Below are positions 8,994-16,709 of a DNA stretch of 64,000 nt, one piece after another (position 1 is the first letter of the stretch; every line of letters begins with the position of its first letter). Made by a program: the position numbers and the translations under genes. The notes under the pieces were generated by a model. The model did no database searches. It was not told the DNA's origin and saw only the letters and a program-made list of their open reading frames with translations. The DNA is from Gammaproteobacteria bacterium (GTDB taxonomy: Bacteria; Pseudomonadota; Gammaproteobacteria; DSM-16500), in the NCBI GenBank assembly GCA_021325575.1, contig JAJPGW010000012.1:124001-188000 (forward strand), given 5' to 3'.

Positions 8994-10016
8994 TCACTCG
9001 CAAGTTTCTTCGGTGATTTCTTTTTTTAATGATAAATGCAAACGTAGTCTTTCTTCGAGGGTGGCTTTTTCGTGAAGAAGTGATAATTTTTCCTGAAATA
9101 AAATGATATTTTGTTCGCGAAAATTTTCCGCTGACGCGTGATTGGATTGGCACTCTTTCGCTAACATGTCGCGTTCCGCTTTGAGTTCCATGCATTTTTT
9201 AGTTTCTTCGAGCAATCTTTCCTGAAATTTTTCGCATTTTGTTTGCCATTCGGCGAGCTTGATAGAATAATTTTTTTGTTCAGAATGATGTTGATTTTGT
9301 AATTTTTCAAGTTCATGTTTGGCAGCCGAAAGGGCTTGTTGTAAAACCTGCAATTGTTGCTGCAAAATCTGATTCTCGTTACATTGGGTTTTTAATTCAT
9401 TGGACTGCTTTTCGAAAGACGCGACAGTTTCTTTTTGCTGGTCATGAAATAGTTTTCGATCTTGCTCATGATTTATTTGTAATTGCTTATAAAGTTGATG
9501 CAATTCATCTAAACGCAGATCTTTATTTTGAGATTCCTGTTGGGCCAATTCATATTTTGTAATTAAGGCCGTATGACTCAATTGCAATTCGATATGCTGT
9601 TTTTCTAATGAGATTTTTTCTTGGACGTGATTTTCTTTTTCTTTCAACCACTGATTATATAATTGCTGCCAACGGTGATTGTTTGTTTTATATTTTTCTA
9701 GTTCCTGGCTGATATCCGTCAATGTTTTTTGATAATTATTTTCAATCGAGGTGACTTGTTCTTCGGATTGGGTCACTAATTTTTCCCATAAGCCTTTCAT
9801 TAAAAAAACCCATTCCGCTGGCAAATGTTCTTTCATCGCAAGCTGTTGTGATTCACCCTGTTCGAGTTTCCAGGTACGAAGATGATTATTAATGGTAGTG
9901 CTGCTGCCCGTGCCGAGAAATGCACGGATATGTTCTATCGTCGGGGATTTACCCTGGCCTAAAAGCTGGTTCGCTGCGTTCACCACATCTTGATATGTAA
10001 TTCCTGGCCGTCCCAT
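8994..10016 (-). CDS. KfrA-like DNA-binding coiled-coil protein
   Basis: 340 residues. The first ~100 residues (MGRPGITYQDVVNAANQLL, then GKSPTIEHIRAFLGTGSSTTI) match the KfrA N-terminal DNA-binding domain, where the TGSSTTI segment is the helix-turn-helix recognition part. From about residue 80 to 335 the sequence is a nearly continuous, Gln/Glu/Lys-rich coiled coil. KfrA proteins are best known from plasmids as autorepressors with a partition-related role; chromosomal copies are of unknown function. AAGGAG lies 8 bases before the ATG. No plasmid replication or partition genes are nearby. Confidence 0.75.
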   Translation of the reverse strand: MGRPGITYQDVVNAANQLLGQGKSPTIEHIRAFLGTGSSTTINNHLRTWKLEQGESQQLAMKEHLPAEWVFLMKGLWEKLVTQSEEQVTSIENNYQKTLTDISQELEKYKTNNHRWQQLYNQWLKEKENHVQEKISLEKQHIELQLSHTALITKYELAQQESQNKDLRLDELHQLYKQLQINHEQDRKLFHDQQKETVASFEKQSNELKTQCNENQILQQQLQVLQQALSAAKHELEKLQNQHHSEQKNYSIKLAEWQTKCEKFQERLLEETKKCMELKAERDMLAKECQSNHASAENFREQNIILFQEKLSLLHEKATLEERLRLHLSLKKEITEETCE

Positions 10017-10084
10017 GGCATGATCTCCTTATTTCATCCTGTGTTACATAATACGTAATCTAACATATCAAATTTAATTTCGCA

Positions 10085-10246
10085 TCATCTTCTGACTAAC
10101 ATCATAATAAGCGAAACTAAGAAAAGTACAATAAAGATGAAGAAAATAATTTTTGCAATGGATGCGGCAGCAACAGCAATCGATGTAAAACCTAAAATTC
10201 CGGCGACAAGCGCTATCACCAGAAAGATCACGACCCAGGTCAACAT
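10085..10246 (-). CDS. DUF1328 (YtjA-like) small membrane protein
   Basis: 53-residue protein read directly from the minus strand: it starts [20 protein letters not shown] and ends LMMLVRR after a second hydrophobic helix. The [17 protein letters not shown]...[20 protein letters not shown] pattern is that of DUF1328/YtjA, two-helix inner-membrane proteins often induced by stress. GAGGAGG lies 7 bases upstream of the ATG, a very strong ribosome site. The gene sits alone between kfrA-like and pdxH genes. Confidence 0.85.
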   Translation of the reverse strand: MLTWVVIFLVIALVAGILGFTSIAVAAASIAKIIFFIFIVLFLVSLIMMLVRR

Positions 10247-10342
10247 AAGCACCTCCTCGTTTTTTGTTCTGTTATAAGAATATTATAAATCTTTTAATAG
10301 TTCGAAAGTATACTAAAAGACGCTAACAAGCTTATGATTTTA

Positions 10343-10999
10343 CTAAGGAGTTAATCTAACACGTTTCCAGTTACCCTTTTCCAAGGTATATAACAAACGA
10401 TCATGCAAACGCCAGTTTCTGCCCTGAAAAAATTCATATTCGAAAGGGGTGACGATGTACCCTCCCCAATAATCGGGACAGGGGATTTCAGCCGTTTCAT
10501 ATTGTTTTGAAGCATCAGTGATTTTTTGTTCCATTTCGTCGCGATTGGAAACAACCGTACTTTGGATCCAAGCATGCGCTCCAATTTGCGCTTGCTTCGG
10601 TCGGCTAGCAAAATAATCTTCGCTTTTTTTTCGTGGCGTTTTTTCAACAGTACCTTTGATGCGAACCTGCCGCGCATTGTTCGGCCAATAGAAATTGATA
10701 GCAACACTTTTATTTTGCGCAAGATGGCGGGCTTTTTTACTATTGTAATTTGAGAAAAAAACCAGTTTTCCAGGTTCAAGTTCTTTTAATAACACCATGC
10801 GCGCATCCGGCACGCCATTTTCATCGGTGGTGGCAAGCACCATCGCGCTCGGATCAAACGGTTCTGTTTGCAGTGCCTCATCAAACCACAACACAAATTG
10901 TTCGAAAGGATCCGTTTTTGCGAAAGATTCATTTAATTCATAATTGGGATAAGTACTTTTGATATTTTTTATTTTATTATTGATATCTAACAAATTCAT
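10343..10999 (-). CDS. pdxH: Pyridoxamine 5'-phosphate oxidase
   Basis: FMN-dependent oxidase that makes pyridoxal 5'-phosphate from pyridoxine or pyridoxamine 5'-phosphate, the last step of vitamin B6 synthesis and salvage. 218 residues, the normal length. Seen: FMN-binding ARMVLLKELEPGKLVFFSNYNSKKA, the NFYWPNNARQVRIKG strand, WGGYIVTPFEYEFFQGRNWRLHDRL near the C-terminus (the PdxH signature) and the RVRLTP ending. GAGG precedes the ATG by five bases. Cytosolic. The gene is separated from the upstream GGDEF/EAL gene by only 7 bases and may be co-transcribed with it. Confidence 0.95.
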   Translation of the reverse strand: MNLLDINNKIKNIKSTYPNYELNESFAKTDPFEQFVLWFDEALQTEPFDPSAMVLATTDENGVPDARMVLLKELEPGKLVFFSNYNSKKARHLAQNKSVAINFYWPNNARQVRIKGTVEKTPRKKSEDYFASRPKQAQIGAHAWIQSTVVSNRDEMEQKITDASKQYETAEIPCPDYWGGYIVTPFEYEFFQGRNWRLHDRLLYTLEKGNWKRVRLTP

Positions 11000-11006
11000 T
11001 TAAACC

Positions 11007-13076
11007 TCAGTGCAGTTGAACTTTATTTTTAAGTAATTCTGTGAAAACCTCAGGCTTCACCGGTGGACTAAAATAATAGCCTTGGATCATATCACAACCA
11101 TGCGCTTTTAAAAATTCCATTTGTTCGCGCGTTTCAACGCCTTCGGCAAGAATCTTAATATTTAACTTTTTCGCAAGCGTTATGGTATTAGAAACAATGG
11201 CCTGACTATCTGCATTCGTCACAATATCTCGAATAAAAGACTGATCAATTTTCAATTTATCAATTTCAAATAATTTTAAATTACTTAATCCTGAATAACC
11301 GGTACCGAAATCATCAATCGATAGGCCAAACCCCATGGCTTTAAATTTTTTCAGAATGGGAATCACTTCTTGTCGGAACGCTTCGCTCTCCGTTAGTTCT
11401 AATTCAATATGTTCGGGTGCAAGATTAACTTCTTTTATAATATTGCGTATCGATTCAACAATATTTTTATTCAGTAATTGTTTAGCAGATAAATTAATTG
11501 CGATTTTCAATGGGAAACCGAGTTCATGCCAATTTTTAGTATGTTTGCAAGCCGTCCTAAATACCCATTCGCCTAGTGGAATAATCATGCCATTCGCTTC
11601 CGCGAGTGGGATAAAATCCATCGGAGAAATCATACCTAAGACTGGACTTTCCCATCGCACCAAGGCTTCCATTCCGCAAATTCCACCCGTTTGTAAATCG
11701 ATAAAAGGTTGAAAGTGCAGCGTAAATTCTTCATTTTTGATAGCGTTATGCAAATGGATTTCCATTTCCAATTGTTTGGAAATATCCGCATTAATATCCG
11801 ATTTATACATATTGATGCTGTTGCCACCTTGCAGTTTTGCGCGAAGCATTGCGGCATCCGCATTCATCAGTAATGATTTGCTATCTCGTCCATTTCTCGG
11901 AAAAAGACTGACGCCGATACTGGCAGTCAATCGTATCACTTGCTGTTCGGTATAAATCGGTTCATCAAGAATAGAAAAAATTTTTTCACATTTTTTTTCA
12001 ATTTCATTTACTTTTGAAATGGGTTCGGCAAGCAAGACAAAAATATCTTTGCGGGACAGTGTAATCCTGTATTTCACCGAAGCATCCTGTGTGCTCACCC
12101 ATTTTTGAAAACGTTGCGCGACTGTTTTAATGACAAAATCACCAATTTGATGCCCTAACCCATCGTTGATTCGTTCAATTTCGTTTAATGTAAAACAGAT
12201 GACGGCAAACATGTATTGTTGTTTGGAGGCTTTTTCGATGGCTTCATCCATGTAATCGGCAAGTAACCTAGCATTTGGCAATTCGGTTAATAAGTCATGT
12301 GTTGCCTGAAAAGTGACATATTTCAAAGAATTTTCTAGATCAATGGTGCGCTCTCTGACACGCTGTTCCAGAAATTTATTCATGTTTTCCAGTTTGTGAC
12401 TTAAGGCAACATTTTCAAATGACAAGATAAAGAATTTTTTTATCCACCGATTGCCAATATAATCGGCAATCAACAAAAAAATTCCCAATATTAAAAGTGC
12501 GATACCAATGGCTAAATTCGCATCTGCATCTTGACCCATTGTCATTAACGAATGCGTTCCAAGATAAATCCGATAAACAATCGATGGCGCAAGTAATGAA
12601 ATAATGCAGACAAAAGAACCGATGAAATCGGTAACAGAGCCAAAAGTAAATCCGATTAAAACAGCCAACAAAAACGCAAATATATAAAATTGATAATAGA
12701 TATTTCCCGAAATAAAAAATACGCCTAGACTGCCCCAGGTCAAGCACAAGGCAACCCAAATGTAACGGGCTTTTTTCAGCCATGTTTCTAATTGTTTTGG
12801 CGTTGCGTTGCCATACTCATACCAATACGCCCAAGTCATATTGATGATATTCATCAAGAGCAAAACGCCGTACCAGATCAAAAGATTTTTTCGATCGAAT
12901 GAACTCCATAAGGCAACGACGACAAATACACCCGCAATGATATTGGTAAAGCCGCCCAATTTAATGGCTTTACAGACCATTTTAATGAGCTCAAATTCCA
13001 CTCGTTTTTGTATCACCTTTGCTTCACCCGGTGTGAGAGAAAGTGCTTCTGCCGGTCGTGTGGAATTTTCTATCAC
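11007..13076 (-). CDS. Membrane GGDEF/EAL protein; degenerate GGDEF, intact EAL
   Basis: 689 residues: about six transmembrane helices (residues 35-215), a GGDEF-fold domain (about 260-420) and an EAL domain (about 430-685). The GGDEF signature is replaced by SRKDIF, so cyclase activity is not expected. The EAL domain keeps EALVRW, the ELTESE glutamate, DDFGTGYSGLSNL and KILAEGVET, the residues needed for c-di-GMP hydrolysis. Likely a membrane-sensing c-di-GMP phosphodiesterase in which the dead GGDEF domain may act as a regulatory GTP sensor, as known for similar proteins. GTG start six bases after the stop of the methyltransferase gene, so the two are probably one transcript. Confidence 0.88.
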   Translation of the reverse strand: MIENSTRPAEALSLTPGEAKVIQKRVEFELIKMVCKAIKLGGFTNIIAGVFVVVALWSSFDRKNLLIWYGVLLLMNIINMTWAYWYEYGNATPKQLETWLKKARYIWVALCLTWGSLGVFFISGNIYYQFYIFAFLLAVLIGFTFGSVTDFIGSFVCIISLLAPSIVYRIYLGTHSLMTMGQDADANLAIGIALLILGIFLLIADYIGNRWIKKFFILSFENVALSHKLENMNKFLEQRVRERTIDLENSLKYVTFQATHDLLTELPNARLLADYMDEAIEKASKQQYMFAVICFTLNEIERINDGLGHQIGDFVIKTVAQRFQKWVSTQDASVKYRITLSRKDIFVLLAEPISKVNEIEKKCEKIFSILDEPIYTEQQVIRLTASIGVSLFPRNGRDSKSLLMNADAAMLRAKLQGGNSINMYKSDINADISKQLEMEIHLHNAIKNEEFTLHFQPFIDLQTGGICGMEALVRWESPVLGMISPMDFIPLAEANGMIIPLGEWVFRTACKHTKNWHELGFPLKIAINLSAKQLLNKNIVESIRNIIKEVNLAPEHIELELTESEAFRQEVIPILKKFKAMGFGLSIDDFGTGYSGLSNLKLFEIDKLKIDQSFIRDIVTNADSQAIVSNTITLAKKLNIKILAEGVETREQMEFLKAHGCDMIQGYYFSPPVKPEVFTELLKNKVQLH

Positions 13077-13082
13077 TTTTTA

Positions 13083-13868
13083 TTAACCCTCAGTTGGGTA
13101 ACCAATGAGATATACAACATCAGTTTTCGCTTTTTTCGACCATAATTTTCCGTATTCCCAATGATAGCCGGGTGCATTTAATTTTGAGATTAATCCTTCC
13201 ATTTCTTTTGGCGAATAGGTTCGCAAATTGGAAACGATGTAATCCCACATCACAACGAATGGCGCAATCGGCAATACATAAGTAAAGAAAAATTTACGCC
13301 AAGTTAATCGTCTTGCAAAAGGCATGATAAAAAGCATCAGAATCGGACTTAAAATGGCACGAATAAAATCAATAGGATGACGCTGAGTTGATTCAAATAT
13401 TCCAATTGGCATATGATTATCTACGGCATTTTGTAATATTTTTTGTGCCTGATCGGGTGTGAAATGATGGAAGGAAGAAAAAAAAGTTCTCATTCCTTTT
13501 ATCGATGAAGGCAGTGATGTTGCTTCAAATGAATTTTTTAATCCCGTTATTTTTCCAGGATATTGATTTTGCAATTTTTCAAATGAATTCAGATTGGGAT
13601 ACTTGTCAGTCAACGTGATCGTGACATCCTGATGGTTATTTTGGTCGAGGTATTCTCTTAATTTTGGGATGGGACCTCCGGTACCAGAACAACAATCCAC
13701 GATAGTATTGGTTTTTGTCTTATCCAACACTTCAGCGATTTTTTGATAGGCGGGTTCATAGATGCTAAGAAGCGTAAAAAGTCCGAATAAAAAATCAGTG
13801 GTTGTTTCTCGGATTACAGAGGGGCACCAGGATTGATCTTCAATTTCAAATAAGTGTATTCGTGCCAT
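13083..13868 (-). CDS. Class I SAM-dependent methyltransferase-like protein
   Basis: 261 residues. The motif VDCCSGTGGPIPKL (about residues 58-71) is a SAM-binding motif I, followed by TITLTDKYPNL as the acidic strand-2 motif and FFSSFHHF near strand 4, giving a Rossmann methyltransferase core. Residues ~160-195 contain a hydrophobic stretch (FIRAILSPILMLFIMPFA) that may be a membrane anchor. Substrate unknown. Two ATGs are close together; the second (13868) has AAGGA eight bases upstream and is preferred, since the first overlaps that ribosome site. First gene of a likely transcript with the GGDEF/EAL gene. Confidence 0.65.
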   Translation of the reverse strand: MARIHLFEIEDQSWCPSVIRETTTDFLFGLFTLLSIYEPAYQKIAEVLDKTKTNTIVDCCSGTGGPIPKLREYLDQNNHQDVTITLTDKYPNLNSFEKLQNQYPGKITGLKNSFEATSLPSSIKGMRTFFSSFHHFTPDQAQKILQNAVDNHMPIGIFESTQRHPIDFIRAILSPILMLFIMPFARRLTWRKFFFTYVLPIAPFVVMWDYIVSNLRTYSPKEMEGLISKLNAPGYHWEYGKLWSKKAKTDVVYLIGYPTEG

Positions 13869-14006
13869 GATTATCATCCTTGTTAATGAATAGATTTGTA
13901 TCCTTGATTATTCTAATATAGTATTATTTAGGCAAATGAACAACCACGGTTTCTGAATGAACCCCATTGGACGGGAACGGTTGAACAACTAAAAGGATTT
14001 TGTTTT

Positions 14007-15305
14007 ATGAAAAAGCACTTGGCATACTTAACCGTTACGGCTTATTTAATGGGGATTTCAGCCTCAGCCCATGCGAACGATTTCAGTATTCCATTTATTA
14101 GCGCAGCCGGACTCGGTGATCTATATGCCGATTGGGCGACATCTGCAAGTGATGCCAGTACTTCGTTTTCTAACCCGGCAGGATTAACGGAACTTCATCA
14201 TCAGCAATTTGTTTTTGCACCGATGGGAATTCTGGGTAGTGCACAATTTAAAGGTTCCAGTGTTACACCTACACCGCCCTTTCCACCTTTTATTCCGGCC
14301 GGAAGCATATCCTCCAGTGGTGTTGCGAATACTCGAATTGGTGCCTTTTTTCCTTCTTTCTATTATTCCATACCGATTAATTGTAGATGGGTTTTTGCGC
14401 TATTTTCCACAACCCCTTTCGGTCTTGGTACCAATTATGGAACGGATACGGTCGTGCGATATCTTTCAACTCGCAGCACCGTTGTAGTGAATGATTTTGG
14501 TCCGAGCATAGGTTATAAAGCCACCGATAAAATTTCCTTAGGTTTGGGATTAGATGCAGCACGTTTAGCATTCACCTTGAATAATATGGATGCTTCACCG
14601 CTTGGCTTTCCTGATGCTAATGCCCAAAATCATTTAACGGGTTGGGCTTATGGATACCATGCCGGTGTATTATATCAACCATTATGTGATACCCGAATCG
14701 GTTTAAGTTTTAATTCAATGCTGATGTTCCATGCGACTGGCGACAGTGAAGCGTTTACTACAACGACCGAATACAGAACCACTAGTCAAAAATCCAATGC
14801 TGCACTACCAGCTCGCACACAACTTAGTGTGCAACATGATTTCACACCTCGTTGGACGGGGATGGCTACCGTTTTTTATACCAATTGGAGAAGCTTTCCA
14901 CGAGTCACTCTACAGAATACGATGTTGAATAATGGGACTTTAACACGTGAAGTGATCGTATTTAATTATCACAATACCGTTGATTATTCGATTGGTGCAA
15001 ATTATAAAGCAACTGAAAAATGGTTATTGCGCGGCGGTGTTCAATTCATGAATAGCCCTTCGAATAATCAATATCGCGGGGTAGCTGATCCCGTCGGATC
15101 CGCCATCATTCTCGGTTTAGGTGCGCGTTACACACAAAATCGTTGCCTCAGTTATGATGTGGGCGTCGGCCATTCGTTCTTTAGACAAAATAATGTCAAT
15201 CTCACCGCTCTTAATGCAAGTGGTACACCGGTTACGACGGTGACTGGTAATATGAATGCGCAAACTACCGTGCTGGGTGCGCAAATTAATTGGAATATCA
15301 CTTAA
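14007..15305 (+). CDS. FadL/OmpP1/TodX family outer-membrane transporter
   Basis: 432 residues with a cleavable signal peptide (MKKHLAYLTVTAYLMGISASAHA). The mature start, NDFSIPFISAAGLGDLYADWA...AS...NPAGL, is the FadL-family pattern in which the N-terminal hatch is followed by the NPAG motif. The remainder is alternating beta-barrel sequence ending in a C-terminal INWNIT strand. The family imports long-chain fatty acids and other hydrophobic molecules across the outer membrane. A strong terminator follows directly. Position beside an MFS transporter and a fatty-acyl-AMP-ligase-led polyketide locus suggests, without proving, handling of hydrophobic substrate or product. Confidence 0.85.
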   Translation: MKKHLAYLTVTAYLMGISASAHANDFSIPFISAAGLGDLYADWATSASDASTSFSNPAGLTELHHQQFVFAPMGILGSAQFKGSSVTPTPPFPPFIPAGSISSSGVANTRIGAFFPSFYYSIPINCRWVFALFSTTPFGLGTNYGTDTVVRYLSTRSTVVVNDFGPSIGYKATDKISLGLGLDAARLAFTLNNMDASPLGFPDANAQNHLTGWAYGYHAGVLYQPLCDTRIGLSFNSMLMFHATGDSEAFTTTTEYRTTSQKSNAALPARTQLSVQHDFTPRWTGMATVFYTNWRSFPRVTLQNTMLNNGTLTREVIVFNYHNTVDYSIGANYKATEKWLLRGGVQFMNSPSNNQYRGVADPVGSAIILGLGARYTQNRCLSYDVGVGHSFFRQNNVNLTALNASGTPVTTVTGNMNAQTTVLGAQINWNIT

Positions 15306-15345
15306 AAAACTTCTCTCCCGCTTATTGCGGGAGAGAAGTTTTTTT
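15304..15345 (+). terminator. Strong rho-independent terminator after the FadL-type gene
   Basis: An 18-base-pair stem (AAAAAACTTCTCTCCCGC paired with its complement) with a TTATT loop, ending in a run of seven T. The A-run on the 5' side makes it usable from both directions. Confidence 0.92.
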
Positions 15346-15398
15346 CACTCAATCCTATAATCTGCTATAATAATTGCCTTAATTTCAGGTAATTCTAT

Positions 15399-16709
15399 AT
15401 GTTTACTGCAGAACAGAAAAAAATTATTGCGCTTTCTAGCTTGGGCGGGATGTTAGAATTTTACGATTTTATTATCTTTGTGTTTCTAGCCAAATTATTG
15501 GGTGAGCTATTTTTTCCAAAAACGGATCCCGTGGCAACGCTCATGGTGGGTTTGACCGTTTTTGCGATCGGTTATCTGGCACGGCCGTTAGGGGGCTTAT
15601 TTTTCGGGCATTTTGGTGATCGCCTCGGAAGAAAAAAAACCTTTGTATCCACGGTAATTTTGATGGCGATTCCGACTTTTTTAATTGGCTTTTTGCCGAC
15701 TTATCATCATATTGGCATTTCAGCCTCCATTATGTTGGTGGTCTTACGCTTATTACAAGGCTGTTCAATTGGCGGTGAAATTCCCGGGGCCATTGTATTT
15801 ATCACAGAAAGTGTTTCGATTGATCGTCGTGGTTTTGCGACCGGTTTGATATTGCTTGGCGTTAATATGGGAATATTATTAGGTTCATTTGTCAGTGGGA
15901 TGATTAATCATTTTCTTACGTCAGAACAATTGACGACTTGGGGTTGGCGTATTCCGTTTTTTATTGGTGGCATACTGGGTGTGATGAGTTATTTCTTACG
16001 AAAACAATTACGAGAAACGCCTATTTTTACCCAACTTGCATCAGCAGAAATCAAAAATAAAATTCCATTCAAGGAATTGATCACCCACTTTAAACTACCA
16101 CTGATTCAGGGAATCTCTATCACTGCATTGGAAGCTGTCATTGTTAGTATTTTAATTTTATTTTTCCCCACTTATTTAGCTACGTTTTTTCATTACCCTA
16201 TTGATCAATTATTTTATTTAAATACATTGAGTATTTTAATTTTTTCTATTCCTGTTTTATTGACGAGTTTTCTGTCGGATCAAAAAGGCAGGAAAAAAAT
16301 TATTTTAGTCGGGATTTTATTTTTTAGTACGCTGGTTTACCCTACTTTTACTTTGCTGCATTTTCACCATTTATCCACTGTTGTGCTGATGCTGTCGATT
16401 TCCCTTATATTTGCAAGCTGTGTCGCGGGTGTTTTTCCCTGCATGATGGCAGAGTTATTTCCAACTAGAGTTCGGTATAGTGGCGTTGCTTTAACTTATA
16501 ATATTGGATTTGGAATTGTGGGCGGTTTAACGCCACTTTTAGCAACCGAATTGATTCATGCCACAGGAAATTTGTACGCGCCCAGTTTTATTTTAATGGC
16601 TGCCGCATTATTTGCACTGCTTACCTGGTTTTCTCTACGCGAAACACATCGCGTTTCCTTAGAAAAGTTAGGTACGGCTACGGATTTATCTCCCGCTCGT
16701 TTCGGGTGA
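15399..16709 (+). CDS. MFS transporter, metabolite:H+ symporter (MHS/ProP-ShiA type)
   Basis: 436 residues, 12 predicted transmembrane helices. The N-terminus (GGMLEFYDFIIFVFLAKLLG, then AIGYLARPLGGLFFGHFGDRLGRKK) is the hallmark of the MHS subgroup of MFS, including the DRLGRKK loop 2-3 motif; a second copy SDQKGRKK occurs between helices 8 and 9. Members import proline, betaine, dicarboxylates or shikimate with protons. Substrate not determinable. A TATAAT box lies at 15366-15371. The last 24 bases overlap the 3' end of the convergent polyketide synthase gene, so the two transcripts must run into each other. Confidence 0.85.
   Translation: MFTAEQKKIIALSSLGGMLEFYDFIIFVFLAKLLGELFFPKTDPVATLMVGLTVFAIGYLARPLGGLFFGHFGDRLGRKKTFVSTVILMAIPTFLIGFLPTYHHIGISASIMLVVLRLLQGCSIGGEIPGAIVFITESVSIDRRGFATGLILLGVNMGILLGSFVSGMINHFLTSEQLTTWGWRIPFFIGGILGVMSYFLRKQLRETPIFTQLASAEIKNKIPFKELITHFKLPLIQGISITALEAVIVSILILFFPTYLATFFHYPIDQLFYLNTLSILIFSIPVLLTSFLSDQKGRKKIILVGILFFSTLVYPTFTLLHFHHLSTVVLMLSISLIFASCVAGVFPCMMAELFPTRVRYSGVALTYNIGFGIVGGLTPLLATELIHATGNLYAPSFILMAAALFALLTWFSLRETHRVSLEKLGTATDLSPARFG

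Noticed and set aside
8994-10016. Integrated plasmid suggested by the KfrA-like gene
   Set aside because: No replication, partition or mobilisation gene nearby; chromosomal KfrA-like proteins are common.
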